This document shows, piece by piece, positions 17,318-25,891 of a stretch of DNA of 41,073 nucleotides (position 1 is the stretch's first letter; every line of letters starts with the position of its first letter). Position numbers and translations under genes: made by a program. Source of the stretch: CAYNJF01 sp964351745 (GTDB lineage Bacteria > Pseudomonadota > Gammaproteobacteria > Berkiellales > Berkiellaceae); the NCBI GenBank assembly GCA_964351745.1, contig CAYGPI010000009.1, positions 1 through 41,073 of the forward strand. The letters run 5' to 3'. The notes under the pieces were generated by a model. The model did not search any database and was not told the origin of the DNA. It saw nothing but the letters and a program-made list of their open reading frames with translations.

Positions 17318-18112
17318 ATGGACTTATTATTACACCAGTATATTAAAAATCACCCTCAACAAGCTGCTCGAGTGCTTGAAACTTGTTCAGTAGAAGAATT
17401 TCTTCATTTCTCGCAAGAATCAAATGTTGAAATTGGTGCCGTCTTACCATACATATCATCGAGCTATCTCTCTAAGCTTTTAGAGAGTGGAGAGACTACT
17501 GAAATTATAGATATCGTTAGGACCTTGCCGGATATGCAAGTGGCGACACTATTAAAACACGTTTCAGAAGCTAAACGCGCCAGCGTTTTGTCTAAAATAA
17601 CAGGCCCTCGATTGACGACGATTCAAAGGTTGATAGAGTTTAATGAGACTCAGGTGGGTTTCTATGTTCAAAAGCCAAAGGTTGTTTTAGTTGAGAATAA
17701 TACGATATCTCAGGCTCTTGCATTCATGGATGCTCTCAGTGAAAACGAACTCCCTATCTTTGTTGTTAATGTGCAATACCAACTTTTAGGGACGTTAAAC
17801 TTGGTTAAGCTTATTCAGCGTCGTGGCGACTTAGAACAAAAATTGTTGCATAGTTTCTCTTCTAAAATTCTAACCATCAGCGCATCTTCTCCCATTGAGA
17901 GCATTAAAAGGCATAAAGCTTGGCAGCAGTATAAATCCATCGCTATTATTGGTAGAGATAATCATTTTCTTGGCATTATTTCTAAGGATATTTTAAGACA
18001 AAAAATGGTGACCCCACTTAAGGAGCAAAGCAAATCATCGGTGGAAGAATATTTCTTTTTTTCAGAGATGATTTGGAATGGCCTTAATAAATTTTGGGGT
18101 GGCCTTAAATAA
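17318..18112 (+). CDS. stand-alone MgtE N-domain plus CBS-pair protein without membrane part
   Basis: A 264-residue soluble protein whose order of domains copies the cytosolic half of MgtE: a helical MgtE_N-like superhelix (residues ~1-115, LPDMQVATLLKHVSEAKRAS) and then a CBS pair (about 118-240). The transmembrane channel domain is absent. In MgtE these two domains bind Mg2+ and close the pore. Here the protein sits directly before a complete MgtE gene, so a regulatory-subunit role is a reasonable inference. The frame is open from TTG 17300, but the ATG at 17318 has AAGGGG 6 bases upstream and is preferred. The C terminus is aromatic and amphipathic (FFFSEMIWNGLNKFWGGLK). Confidence 0.82.
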   Translation: MDLLLHQYIKNHPQQAARVLETCSVEEFLHFSQESNVEIGAVLPYISSSYLSKLLESGETTEIIDIVRTLPDMQVATLLKHVSEAKRASVLSKITGPRLTTIQRLIEFNETQVGFYVQKPKVVLVENNTISQALAFMDALSENELPIFVVNVQYQLLGTLNLVKLIQRRGDLEQKLLHSFSSKILTISASSPIESIKRHKAWQQYKSIAIIGRDNHFLGIISKDILRQKMVTPLKEQSKSSVEEYFFFSEMIWNGLNKFWGGLK

Positions 18113-18122
18113 GGCAATATTT

Positions 18123-19427
18123 ATGAATTTAGATATGGATGTATCTCAAAAACTAAAATCACGATTTTTATCGCAATACCCACGTGAGGCTGCTTTTCAT
18201 TTAAATACCGCCAAGACAGAGGATATCGTGACTTTGCTTGAGAATCTTGAAAAAGATGCTGTCAACGCTTCATTGTCTGAGTTGTTTCCAGACAAATTAG
18301 CTGATGTTATCTCTCTGTTGCCAGAAGCAGAAGCCTTAAATGTTTTAAGCCATTTATCTGCTGAGAAGCTAACCAAAGTCTTAAATAGCTTAGATCAGGA
18401 AAATAAAAGTCAGATTCTACAAATTTTGCCGAGGTCACTCAAAAATGAAATCAGTGAAATAGAGCGATACCCTATTGGAACCGCAGGGTTTATGATGGAT
18501 CCAAGAATTTTAATGTTTAATCCCACCATGACTGCAAAAGAAGTCATTCAAAAAATAAAAGAAAAAAATAAGCGTGGGATGCGAGTGGTCTATCTTGTGA
18601 ATGAACATGGTGAACTGCATTCTATGGTGACGATCCAACAGCTTGCCATGTCAGATGAATCAACAACCTTGGATAAGTTTAGCCAACCGATACCTTGCAT
18701 CATTCATGATATGACTCCGCAAGATGAGATTGTTGAAAAGCTTGAAGAGCATAAAATGACAGACATACCAGTGATTGATATAAAAAATCATTTTATTGGT
18801 GTTGTGAGACACCACTCCATCATTAAAGCAACCAAAGAAGAATTAACGAAAGATATCCAAAAAATGGTTGGTGTTAGTCAAGATGAGAGAGCTTTATCAA
18901 AAGTATCTTTTTCCGTGAGTAAAAGATTACCTTGGCTTGAAATCAATCTTTTAACGGCATTTTTAGCAGCTGCCGTGGTTGGCCTCTTTGAGAGCACCAT
19001 TGCCAAGTATACGGCCCTTGCCGTCTTGCTACCTGTGGTTGCGGGTCAATCGGGCAATACCGGGGCACAAGCCTTAGCTGTGACCATGCGCGGTCTAGCT
19101 CTTAAAGAAGTTCGCATCTCTCATTGGCTCACTCTCATGCTTAAAGAATTTAAAATAGCCTCCTTCACAGGGGTTTCTGTGGCTATACCTACTTCAATTT
19201 GCGTCTATTTTTGGAGTCAATCTGTAGGGTTAATGTTTATCATTTTTGTGTCAATGATTCTCTCTATGGTTATTGCAGGTGTGAGTGGTGCTGCTGTACC
19301 ATTGGTGCTTGTTAAACTTAAACAAGATCCAGCTTCTGCGTCCTCTATTATCCTGACGACAGTGACGGATGTTTGTGGTTTTTTTAGTTTTCTTGGGATT
19401 GCTACCATGCTATCTGGCTTAATATAA
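18123..19427 (+). CDS. mgtE: magnesium transporter MgtE
   Basis: Mg2+-gated Mg2+ channel/transporter of the inner membrane, 434 residues. Domain order is MgtE_N superhelix (~20-115), CBS pair (~130-240), plug helix, then a five-helix membrane domain. The pore signature VLLPVVAGQSGNTGAQ is at 301-316, and the later DPASASSIILTTVTDVCGFF segment is also characteristic. The frame is open from 18078, overlapping the previous gene. The ATG at 18123 has AAGG 8 bases upstream and gives the usual family N terminus. It lies 10 bases after the stand-alone sensor-domain gene and 8 bases before the RimB-RimK fusion. Confidence 0.95.
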   Translation: MNLDMDVSQKLKSRFLSQYPREAAFHLNTAKTEDIVTLLENLEKDAVNASLSELFPDKLADVISLLPEAEALNVLSHLSAEKLTKVLNSLDQENKSQILQILPRSLKNEISEIERYPIGTAGFMMDPRILMFNPTMTAKEVIQKIKEKNKRGMRVVYLVNEHGELHSMVTIQQLAMSDESTTLDKFSQPIPCIIHDMTPQDEIVEKLEEHKMTDIPVIDIKNHFIGVVRHHSIIKATKEELTKDIQKMVGVSQDERALSKVSFSVSKRLPWLEINLLTAFLAAAVVGLFESTIAKYTALAVLLPVVAGQSGNTGAQALAVTMRGLALKEVRISHWLTLMLKEFKIASFTGVSVAIPTSICVYFWSQSVGLMFIIFVSMILSMVIAGVSGAAVPLVLVKLKQDPASASSIILTTVTDVCGFFSFLGIATMLSGLI

Positions 19428-19435
19428 AAAGGGTT

Positions 19436-20821
19436 ATGATGAAAAATGAAGAAAGAAAGAACATAGGCTGGGAAGAATGGGTTTCTTTACCAGAGCTTGG
19501 TATAAAAGGCATTAAAGCTAAGATTGATACTGGGGCAAAAACATCAGCACTACACGCCTTTATGGTAGAGCGCTGCGACGAGGATGGTGTTGAAAAAGTT
19601 CGTTTTGGCATACACCCAATTCCAGAAAATCCAGAAGTTGAAATTTTCTGTGTCGCACCATTCGTAGAAGAAAGGCAGGTTAAAAGTTCAAATCAGCAAA
19701 CTGAATTGCGTTACGTGATTAACTCTTCTGTTTTGCTGGGCAAAGAATCTTGGCCGATTGAAATAAGCCTAACTAATCGTGAAGAAATGAGTCACCGAAT
19801 GCTTTTGGGCAGAAGTGCTATCGAAACAAGGTTTAGAATTAAGCCAGAAGGCTCTTGTTTGGTAGGGAAGGCACCTGAGAATCTTTATAAATTTAAACCC
19901 AGTGACGAAAGTAGACCCTTAAAGATTTGCATCTTAAGTCAGGAGCCAAAATCTTATTCAACCAGTAAATTAGTGGCAAGTGCTCAGAAAAAAGGATATG
20001 ACGTTGAGGTTTTAAGCACGACTAAGCTTTATGTGAATGTTTCTGAAAAGACCCAGGCCATCCATTACAAGGGGCAAATTCTTGAAAAGTATGATGTGGT
20101 CATACCGCGCATCGGTGCTTCTATTACTAGCTATGGTTTGGCGATGCTTCGTCAATTTGAATCATTAGGAACTTATTGCTTAAATAGCTCCAATGGTATT
20201 GCTCACTCAAGAGATAAGCTTTACGCGCATCAATTGCTTACCAGAGGAAACATACGCATGCCGGTGACAGCGTTTGGCCGAAGCGCTGGGCACACTGACG
20301 ATATGATTAAGATTGTCGGCGGTGCGCCGCTTGTGATAAAGCTTCTTCAAGGCTCTCAAGGCGAAAGTGTTGTTCTTGCTGAATCTAATAAAGCTGCTCA
20401 AGCCGTTATTCAGGCGTTTAGAGGGCTTGGAGCTGATTTCATTGTACAAGAGTATGTGAAAGAGAGTGCTGGCAGAGATATAAGATGCCTAGTCCTTGGA
20501 ACAAAAGTCATCGCTGCTATGGAAAGGCGTGCTCAGCCAGGTGAGTTTAGAAGCAATATTCACCAAGGGGGGCAGGGACATCTTATCAAGATTACCCCTG
20601 AGGAAAGAAAACTGGCGGTGCGAGCAGCAAAGATCTTAGGACTTCGATTTGCTGGCGTCGATATGCTGAGAACGAATAAAGGGCCACAGATATTAGAGGT
20701 TAATTCTTCTCCTGGGCTAGAAGGAATTGAGGGCTTAACAAAAAAAGACATTGCTTCTATGGTGATTGATTATATTATTGAGCATGCTAGGCCGTCTTTG
20801 GTCAAAAGAATGGTTGGCTAA
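19436..20821 (+). CDS. RimB-RimK fusion: retropepsin-like zinc-protease domain plus ATP-grasp glutamate ligase
   Basis: A 461-residue two-domain protein. Residues ~12-145 match the ATP-dependent zinc protease/RimB family, with a retropepsin-like D31-T-G-A motif ([13 protein letters not shown]) and the [11 protein letters not shown] end. Residues ~155-455 are a RimK-type ATP-grasp ligase ([51 protein letters not shown]). RimK adds glutamates to the C terminus of ribosomal protein S6 in E. coli, and RimB modulates or trims that tail in Pseudomonas. Here both activities would be in one chain. The second ATG (19439) has the better Shine-Dalgarno spacing. It closes the 16485-20821 operon and is followed by a large hairpin. 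Confidence 0.9.
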
Positions 20822-20828
20822 TCAAAGA

Positions 20829-20868
20829 ATGGCCTAACAAAACACCAGGTGTTTTAGATAGGCCATTT
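20829..20868 (+). terminator. probable terminator after the RimB-RimK gene
   Basis: Two nested perfect stems: ATGGCCTA (20829-20836) pairs with TAGGCCAT (20859-20866), and inside it AAAACACC pairs with GGTGTTTT. The hairpin starts 8 bases after the stop. Its T-tail is short (TTTC). Confidence 0.55.
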
Positions 20869-20920
20869 CATTGAAAATTCGAGTTGCTTTTGACAAGCTA
20901 CTAGGTCAAATTTTTTGGTG

Positions 20921-20926
20921 TATAAT
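20921..20926 (+). promoter_or_regulatory. consensus -10 box upstream of nhaA
   Basis: A perfect TATAAT lies at 20921-20926. No good -35 hexamer is seen at 16-18 bases. Transcription would begin near 20933, which makes the TTG at 20929 unlikely as the nhaA start. Confidence 0.4.
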
Positions 20927-20958
20927 CCTTGAACAGCAGAGTTAATAAGAAGCAGCTT

Positions 20959-22359
20959 ATGGACGAGAAACATTTATTTCAGCCTCTTAAAGGTGAGAAA
21001 GATCACCATAAATATAAAACACACCTAGAGAAGAAGCTTGAAGGTCCTATTAGAACGTTTGGCAACTTTGTCTCCGATCAGATAACGACAAGCATTTTAT
21101 TGGTGGTTTTTGCGTTGTTTGCTTTGGTTTGGGCTTCAGTAGATTCTTTGAGCGATTCTTACCAAGCTTTCCAATATTATAATATTGGCATTACTTTAGG
21201 CGATTTTTCTCCAACAATCTCATTAAAGCATTTTGTTAATGATTTTCTAATGGCATTATTTTTCTTTTTTCTAGGGCTTGAAGTAAAAAGAGAGTTTATT
21301 GGTGGTGAGCTTAGCAACCCTCACGTCCGCAGTACTGTCATTTTTGCTGCTCTGGGAGGCATGATTCTGCCTGCCCTAATTTTTCTACTCATGTCCTCAG
21401 ATGAGTATGACTTAAAAGGCTGGGGTATACCCATTGCCACTGACACTGCTTTTGCATTAGGTGTCCTTGCCCTCTTAAGAAAAAAGCTACCAGCCAGTAT
21501 CTTTAGCTTTATAGCTGCACTCGCGGTGATTGATGATATTGGGGCTATTTCTATCTTAGCTGTATTTTATACTGAGCCTCCTAGCCCATTCTATTTATTT
21601 ATGGCTGCAAGTACTTTAATCATACTTACCTTTATTAACATGATAGGTATTCGCAAGTTTGCCCCTTATTTACTGCTAGGCATATTAACTTGGTTCTTTA
21701 TAGAAAGCTCTGGTTTGCACGGTACGGTTGCAGGCGTATTGGTTGCCTTAACGATTCCAGCTAGGCCTAAAAGCGGGCCTAATAAATTCATTAGAACCGT
21801 GGGTGATTTAACAACCAAATTGGAGACTAAGGAACATAGTCGAGAAACAACGATAGTTGAAGATGGAGAGAAGCAAGCGATTATTGAAAGAGTAGAAGAT
21901 TTAGCTGTTCGGTCATCATCACCTTTAGCCCGGCTACAGCATATGCTAGAGCCCTCCATCTTTATTTTTGTTTTGCCAATATTTGCCTTAGTGAATACCG
22001 GTATACCTATTTCATTTGAAAAATTAGCCGTCTCCTTTACACATCCCTTAGCCTTTAATATTTTAACGGCACTTCTAGTGGGCAAGTGCCTTGGCGTAAG
22101 CTCTTTTACATGGGTTGTTTGCAAAGCTAAACTTGGTGTTCTTCCTGAAGGTATGAGGTTTGGGCATATTATAGGGTTGTCCATTTTGGCCGGTATTGGA
22201 TTTACGATGTCCATTTTTATTGCAGAAATGGGATTTGGAAGTGGAGAGGATATTATTTTTGCTAAGACAGGTATTTTCACAGCATCTATTATTGCAGCTC
22301 TGACGGGGTTTATTTATCTTTACATATACACTTGCATGACTAACAAAAAGGAAGCATGA
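20959..22359 (+). CDS. nhaA: Na+/H+ antiporter NhaA
   Basis: Inner-membrane electrogenic antiporter exchanging external H+ for internal Na+, used in pH and sodium homeostasis. With the ATG at 20959 it has 466 residues, longer than the 388 of E. coli. The extra length comes from a charged N terminus and a hydrophilic central insert between helices (about THE residues around TKLETKEHSRETTIVEDGEK). The ion-binding aspartates are present: D162 (IATDTAFALG) and D192-D193 (VIDDIGAIS). The frame is also open from TTG 20929, but a TATAAT just upstream places that codon ahead of the expected transcript start. A terminator-like hairpin separates it from the preceding operon. Confidence 0.96.
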   Translation: MDEKHLFQPLKGEKDHHKYKTHLEKKLEGPIRTFGNFVSDQITTSILLVVFALFALVWASVDSLSDSYQAFQYYNIGITLGDFSPTISLKHFVNDFLMALFFFFLGLEVKREFIGGELSNPHVRSTVIFAALGGMILPALIFLLMSSDEYDLKGWGIPIATDTAFALGVLALLRKKLPASIFSFIAALAVIDDIGAISILAVFYTEPPSPFYLFMAASTLIILTFINMIGIRKFAPYLLLGILTWFFIESSGLHGTVAGVLVALTIPARPKSGPNKFIRTVGDLTTKLETKEHSRETTIVEDGEKQAIIERVEDLAVRSSSPLARLQHMLEPSIFIFVLPIFALVNTGIPISFEKLAVSFTHPLAFNILTALLVGKCLGVSSFTWVVCKAKLGVLPEGMRFGHIIGLSILAGIGFTMSIFIAEMGFGSGEDIIFAKTGIFTASIIAALTGFIYLYIYTCMTNKKEA

Positions 22360-22487
22360 AGGTCGTCATGGATCTTGAGCAAGAAGATTTGAAATATGTC
22401 TGGCTGCTATATAATAGGACTTGGGTGATTAGTTTTAACCATCCCTAAGCTTAGTGATTCTTATTTTAATAAATTTGAGAGATTATT

Positions 22488-23741
22488 ATGCCAAAATGGC
22501 AGTGGATACTAGGAAAGTTTACTAAGAAATTGTGGTTTAGGACAGGCATTTTCTTGTTGATTGGGCTTTGTACTGCTGCATTGTCATATGTCTTGAAGAG
22601 CTATATTCCTGATAGTTTTGCTCGTGGTATAGGTGCAGATGCTGTTGACGGTATCTTACATATTATTGCAAACAGCATGCTCGCTGTCACGACTTTCTCT
22701 TTGAGTGTTATGGTTGCGGCTTATGCCGCTGCAAGCTCTTCAGCGACGCCTCGAGCAACTAAATTACTGCTGGAGGATGGTACGACACAAAATGCTCTTT
22801 CTGTTTTCATTGGATCTTTCGTATTCAGTTTAGTTGGTATTGTTACGTTGAATATAGGCTTATACGGAGAAAGCGGTAGGCTTGTTTTATTAGTTGTGAC
22901 TATCGGTATCATTATCTGTGTTGTTCTTGTTCTATTAAAATGGATTCAATACCTTTCAAGACTAGGTCGATTGGATGAAACGGTTAAGATGGTTGAGACA
23001 GCAACCATGGAGGCGATGACTAAGCGTCTTAAAAAGCCTTACCTTGGCGCGCATCGGCTCACTCAATATACAAAACAACCTAAACATGTGCCAGTGATTG
23101 ATCATCGAGTTGGGTACATTCAGAATATTGATATGAAAAGAATTTCTAGTTTAGCTGAGACTCATAATATAACTTTATATATTCAAGTGTTGCCAGGGCA
23201 TTTTTGCGATTCGATTAAGCCTGTCGCATATCTATCATCACCTGTGGATGAGGAAGTCTATAAGGATATTTGTAGCTCATTTACGATTGATAAATATAGA
23301 TCTTTTGAGCAAGATCCGCGATTTGGCTTTATCGTGATGAATGAAATTGCTTCAAGAGCTCTTTCATCAAGTGTCAATGATCCAGGCACGGCTATTTGTA
23401 TAATTGGAAGAATGTTACATTTAATGCTTTTTTGGGTGACACAAGAAGGCGAGGGACATGAGCCCGAATACCCTAGGGTTTATATTCCAGAAATAAGTTT
23501 AGAGAAGCTATTTGATGACAACTTTAGCTCAATCGCTAGAGATAGTGCCAAGATGCTAGAGGTCGCTATCTATTTACAAAAAGCGTTTCATTCTCTCAAT
23601 GAGCTAGGCCATGAGTCCTGCTCTCGATTGGCGCAGCTTCATTCTCATCTGGCATTTAAAAGAGCTAAAGAGGCTATGACTTTAGATGAAGACTTAGCCA
23701 GGTTAGAGAAGTATGTTATTCAATTAAAAAGCCTTTCGTAA
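22488..23741 (+). CDS. DUF2254 family membrane protein
   Basis: A predicted membrane protein of 417 residues with four hydrophobic helices in the first ~160 residues and a large soluble C-terminal part. The segment MLAVTTFSLSVMVAAYAAAS, followed by SSATPRATKLLLED, is what I recognise as DUF2254. Function is unknown. Membership beside NhaA and mechanosensitive-type proteins fits an envelope or ion-homeostasis setting but does not define a role. The start ATG has GAGA about 7 bases upstream. Confidence 0.85.
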   Translation: MPKWQWILGKFTKKLWFRTGIFLLIGLCTAALSYVLKSYIPDSFARGIGADAVDGILHIIANSMLAVTTFSLSVMVAAYAAASSSATPRATKLLLEDGTTQNALSVFIGSFVFSLVGIVTLNIGLYGESGRLVLLVVTIGIIICVVLVLLKWIQYLSRLGRLDETVKMVETATMEAMTKRLKKPYLGAHRLTQYTKQPKHVPVIDHRVGYIQNIDMKRISSLAETHNITLYIQVLPGHFCDSIKPVAYLSSPVDEEVYKDICSSFTIDKYRSFEQDPRFGFIVMNEIASRALSSSVNDPGTAICIIGRMLHLMLFWVTQEGEGHEPEYPRVYIPEISLEKLFDDNFSSIARDSAKMLEVAIYLQKAFHSLNELGHESCSRLAQLHSHLAFKRAKEAMTLDEDLARLEKYVIQLKSLS

Positions 23742-23805
23742 GCAGTCATAACGATGATCTATCTTTGTGGCACGTAAATAAAGTTGACAACTAACTTCGT
23801 TTGGC

Positions 23806-23832
23806 TTGACCTGAGTTTAGCCATGATAAAAT
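23806..23832 (+). promoter_or_regulatory. putative sigma-70 promoter for the second MscS-like gene
   Basis: TTGACC (23806-23811) and TAAAAT (23827-23832) are separated by 15 bases. The -10 box is preceded by TGA, an extended -10 arrangement that can tolerate a poor spacer. The expected transcript start is near 23839. Confidence 0.35.
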
Positions 23833-23925
23833 TACCCAGGTTTGTTTTCAAAGCCTCTTTTATTTCATGGTTTTAGTGGTATAAGTTGTGTAGATATTTC
23901 TTGGGTAAGCCAATTGGAGAAGAAC

Positions 23926-24753
23926 TTGGGACTTTTAGATTCAAACATCATTAGCACGTTAATTGTTATCGTCGCAGTTGTTGTGACCGATATCGTCATC
24001 GAGCTTTTGTTCTTAAAAAAAGTTTCAAATAGGCGAAGAAAGAAAAGGCTAAAAGTCATCACAAGAAACATCTTGATAGGTTTTTTGATGCTGTGCTTGA
24101 TTAAAATTTGGGTTGAGGGGTTTATCCATATTTTAGCCTTGGTTGGTTTTGTTTCAGCGGCTTTAACGATTACCCAGAAAGAAAACATACTTAATTTAAC
24201 AGGTGGGTTAATTATTATGTGGCGAAATGCCTTTTCTGAAGGTGATTACATTTCGATTTTAGGAAACTCAGGAATCATTAATAACATTGGAATCTTCTAT
24301 TTTACGATAGATGAGGTTATTCCGTATACTTTGAATGAACAGACAGGTAAGCAGATAAAAATCCCGAATAGCTTAATCTCATTACATCCATTTAAAATTC
24401 ATCAATTTGATCATTTCCTTGTGATTGATAAGTCATACTACTATTCTTTTAAATCAGAAGTAACAAAGTTAAATAACTTTTGCGTGGACTTGGAAGCTCT
24501 TCTAAATCAAAAAATAAAGCAATTATCAGAGTCACTGACCACAGAAGAGAAAAAGGAATATATAAAGCTTAATAATAAGAAAACGCTTATCCAGATAACT
24601 GTACATTTATCTTTGGTACAAAACGATCATAATGGGTATAAAATGAGAGTATGGGGTCATTGCCCAGCAAGCCAGGTGCTTACTTTCTATCATTTTATAG
24701 AAGAGCAAATCATGCTTCAAACAAAAGATAAGAAAATAAACTTGCTGGAATAA
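23926..24753 (+). CDS. MscS-like mechanosensitive channel family protein
   Basis: A 275-residue membrane protein with three hydrophobic helices at the N terminus. The last runs into a pore-lining-like stretch (ALVGFVSAALTITQKENILN), followed by the MscS beta domain (FSEGDYISILGNSGIINNIG, IKIPNSLI). The C-terminal part is Lys/Glu-rich and diverges from canonical MscS. The frame is open from TTG 23842, but that codon sits at the predicted transcript start. The TTG at 23926 has GGAG 6 bases upstream and keeps all the membrane helices, so I chose it with moderate confidence. A family role in release of solutes on hypo-osmotic shock is likely. Confidence 0.82.
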   Translation: MGLLDSNIISTLIVIVAVVVTDIVIELLFLKKVSNRRRKKRLKVITRNILIGFLMLCLIKIWVEGFIHILALVGFVSAALTITQKENILNLTGGLIIMWRNAFSEGDYISILGNSGIINNIGIFYFTIDEVIPYTLNEQTGKQIKIPNSLISLHPFKIHQFDHFLVIDKSYYYSFKSEVTKLNNFCVDLEALLNQKIKQLSESLTTEEKKEYIKLNNKKTLIQITVHLSLVQNDHNGYKMRVWGHCPASQVLTFYHFIEEQIMLQTKDKKINLLE

Positions 24754-24838
24754 TGCACACGGTAACACTGTAAAAGAACAATGCTCTGAAAAGAGGTTTT
24801 TATTTTTCACTTAGATAATGTCACATGGAAATAGCTAA

Positions 24839-25891
24839 ATGAAGATATGTTTTATGATGTACCCCTGGGATCAGCTTGATCCACAGTTCAATTCAACTTT
24901 AAGGCTTGTCCATGAAGCGGCAGTGAGGGGGCATACCGTCGCCGTGACGGGTGGATCTCATCTGACAGTTCGAGATAGTGTTTTAAGCGCTTTTTGTAAG
25001 GTGATTAGAAAGGGAAATTTTCAAAAGTCGACGCCTCAATCCTTTCATAGAAATGTAGTTTTCAAAAAGGCTCTGTTGCCGTTGGCTGGATTTGATGTCA
25101 TTGTGCTGCGCGAGAATCCACAAAAAAACAACTTTGCATTACATTTTTTAGAGTCTATTAAATCAGAAGTTTTCATCTTTAATGATATTGAAGGGATCAG
25201 ACTAGGTAGCAATAAGTTGTACACCTTATCTTTTGCAGAGTCGCAACAAAATTACATCCCCACAACGCATGTTTCTAAAAGTAAGACCTATCTTGAATCA
25301 GCTTTAGAAGAATCTCCATCAGAACGGATGATTCTTAAGCCTTTAGTTGGTTACGGTGGGCAAGGAGTTATATTAGTTGAAAAATCTGCCATCCATAATT
25401 TTAGATCTTTACTAGATTATTACATTGATGACGAAAATAAAGGTAGTTATGTGATTCTCCAGGAGTATGTTGAAGGCGCTGAGAAAGGGGATGTGAGAGT
25501 CTTAATGCTTAATGGTGAGCCTATCGGCGCAATGAAGAGAGTACCAAATTCAAAAGATCACCGCTCAAATGTTCACGCTGGCGCAGAAGTTTTTAAACAT
25601 GTTTTAACCAAGCATGAGAAGTTATTGTGTGCCCATATTGGACCGAAATTAGTTCAAGATGGGTTGTATTTCGTTGGCGTTGATATTATTGAAGGCAAGC
25701 TCATTGAAGTGAATGTTTGTAGTCCAGGAGGGATTACAAGGATAAATAGACTTAACCGAGTTAAACTTCAGCAAAATGTATTGAATTTTATTGAAAATAT
25801 TGTGGCTGCAAAAGATTTAATTGCGCATCGTAAAAACCTATTTAGAAAGGCTATCGAAGATGTCGACTCTAACGATTCAGCAAATCCTTAA
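24839..25891 (+). CDS. ATP-grasp ligase, glutathione-synthetase/RimK-like
   Basis: A 350-residue ATP-grasp enzyme. An N-terminal pre-ATP-grasp fold (MKICFMMYPWDQL...) is followed by the ATP-binding glycine loop (LKPLVGYGGQGVILVE). The catalytic half has QEYVEGAEKGDVRVLMLNGE, RVPNSKDHRSNVHAGA and the metal-binding end VGVDIIEGKLIEVNVCSPGG. The pattern is closest to GshB, which joins glycine to gamma-glutamylcysteine, but the genome neighbourhood lacks gshA. The C terminus overlaps the next gene by 32 bases, so its substrate may be linked to the downstream amidohydrolase/peptidase. The actual substrate is unknown. Confidence 0.87.
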   Translation: MKICFMMYPWDQLDPQFNSTLRLVHEAAVRGHTVAVTGGSHLTVRDSVLSAFCKVIRKGNFQKSTPQSFHRNVVFKKALLPLAGFDVIVLRENPQKNNFALHFLESIKSEVFIFNDIEGIRLGSNKLYTLSFAESQQNYIPTTHVSKSKTYLESALEESPSERMILKPLVGYGGQGVILVEKSAIHNFRSLLDYYIDDENKGSYVILQEYVEGAEKGDVRVLMLNGEPIGAMKRVPNSKDHRSNVHAGAEVFKHVLTKHEKLLCAHIGPKLVQDGLYFVGVDIIEGKLIEVNVCSPGGITRINRLNRVKLQQNVLNFIENIVAAKDLIAHRKNLFRKAIEDVDSNDSANP

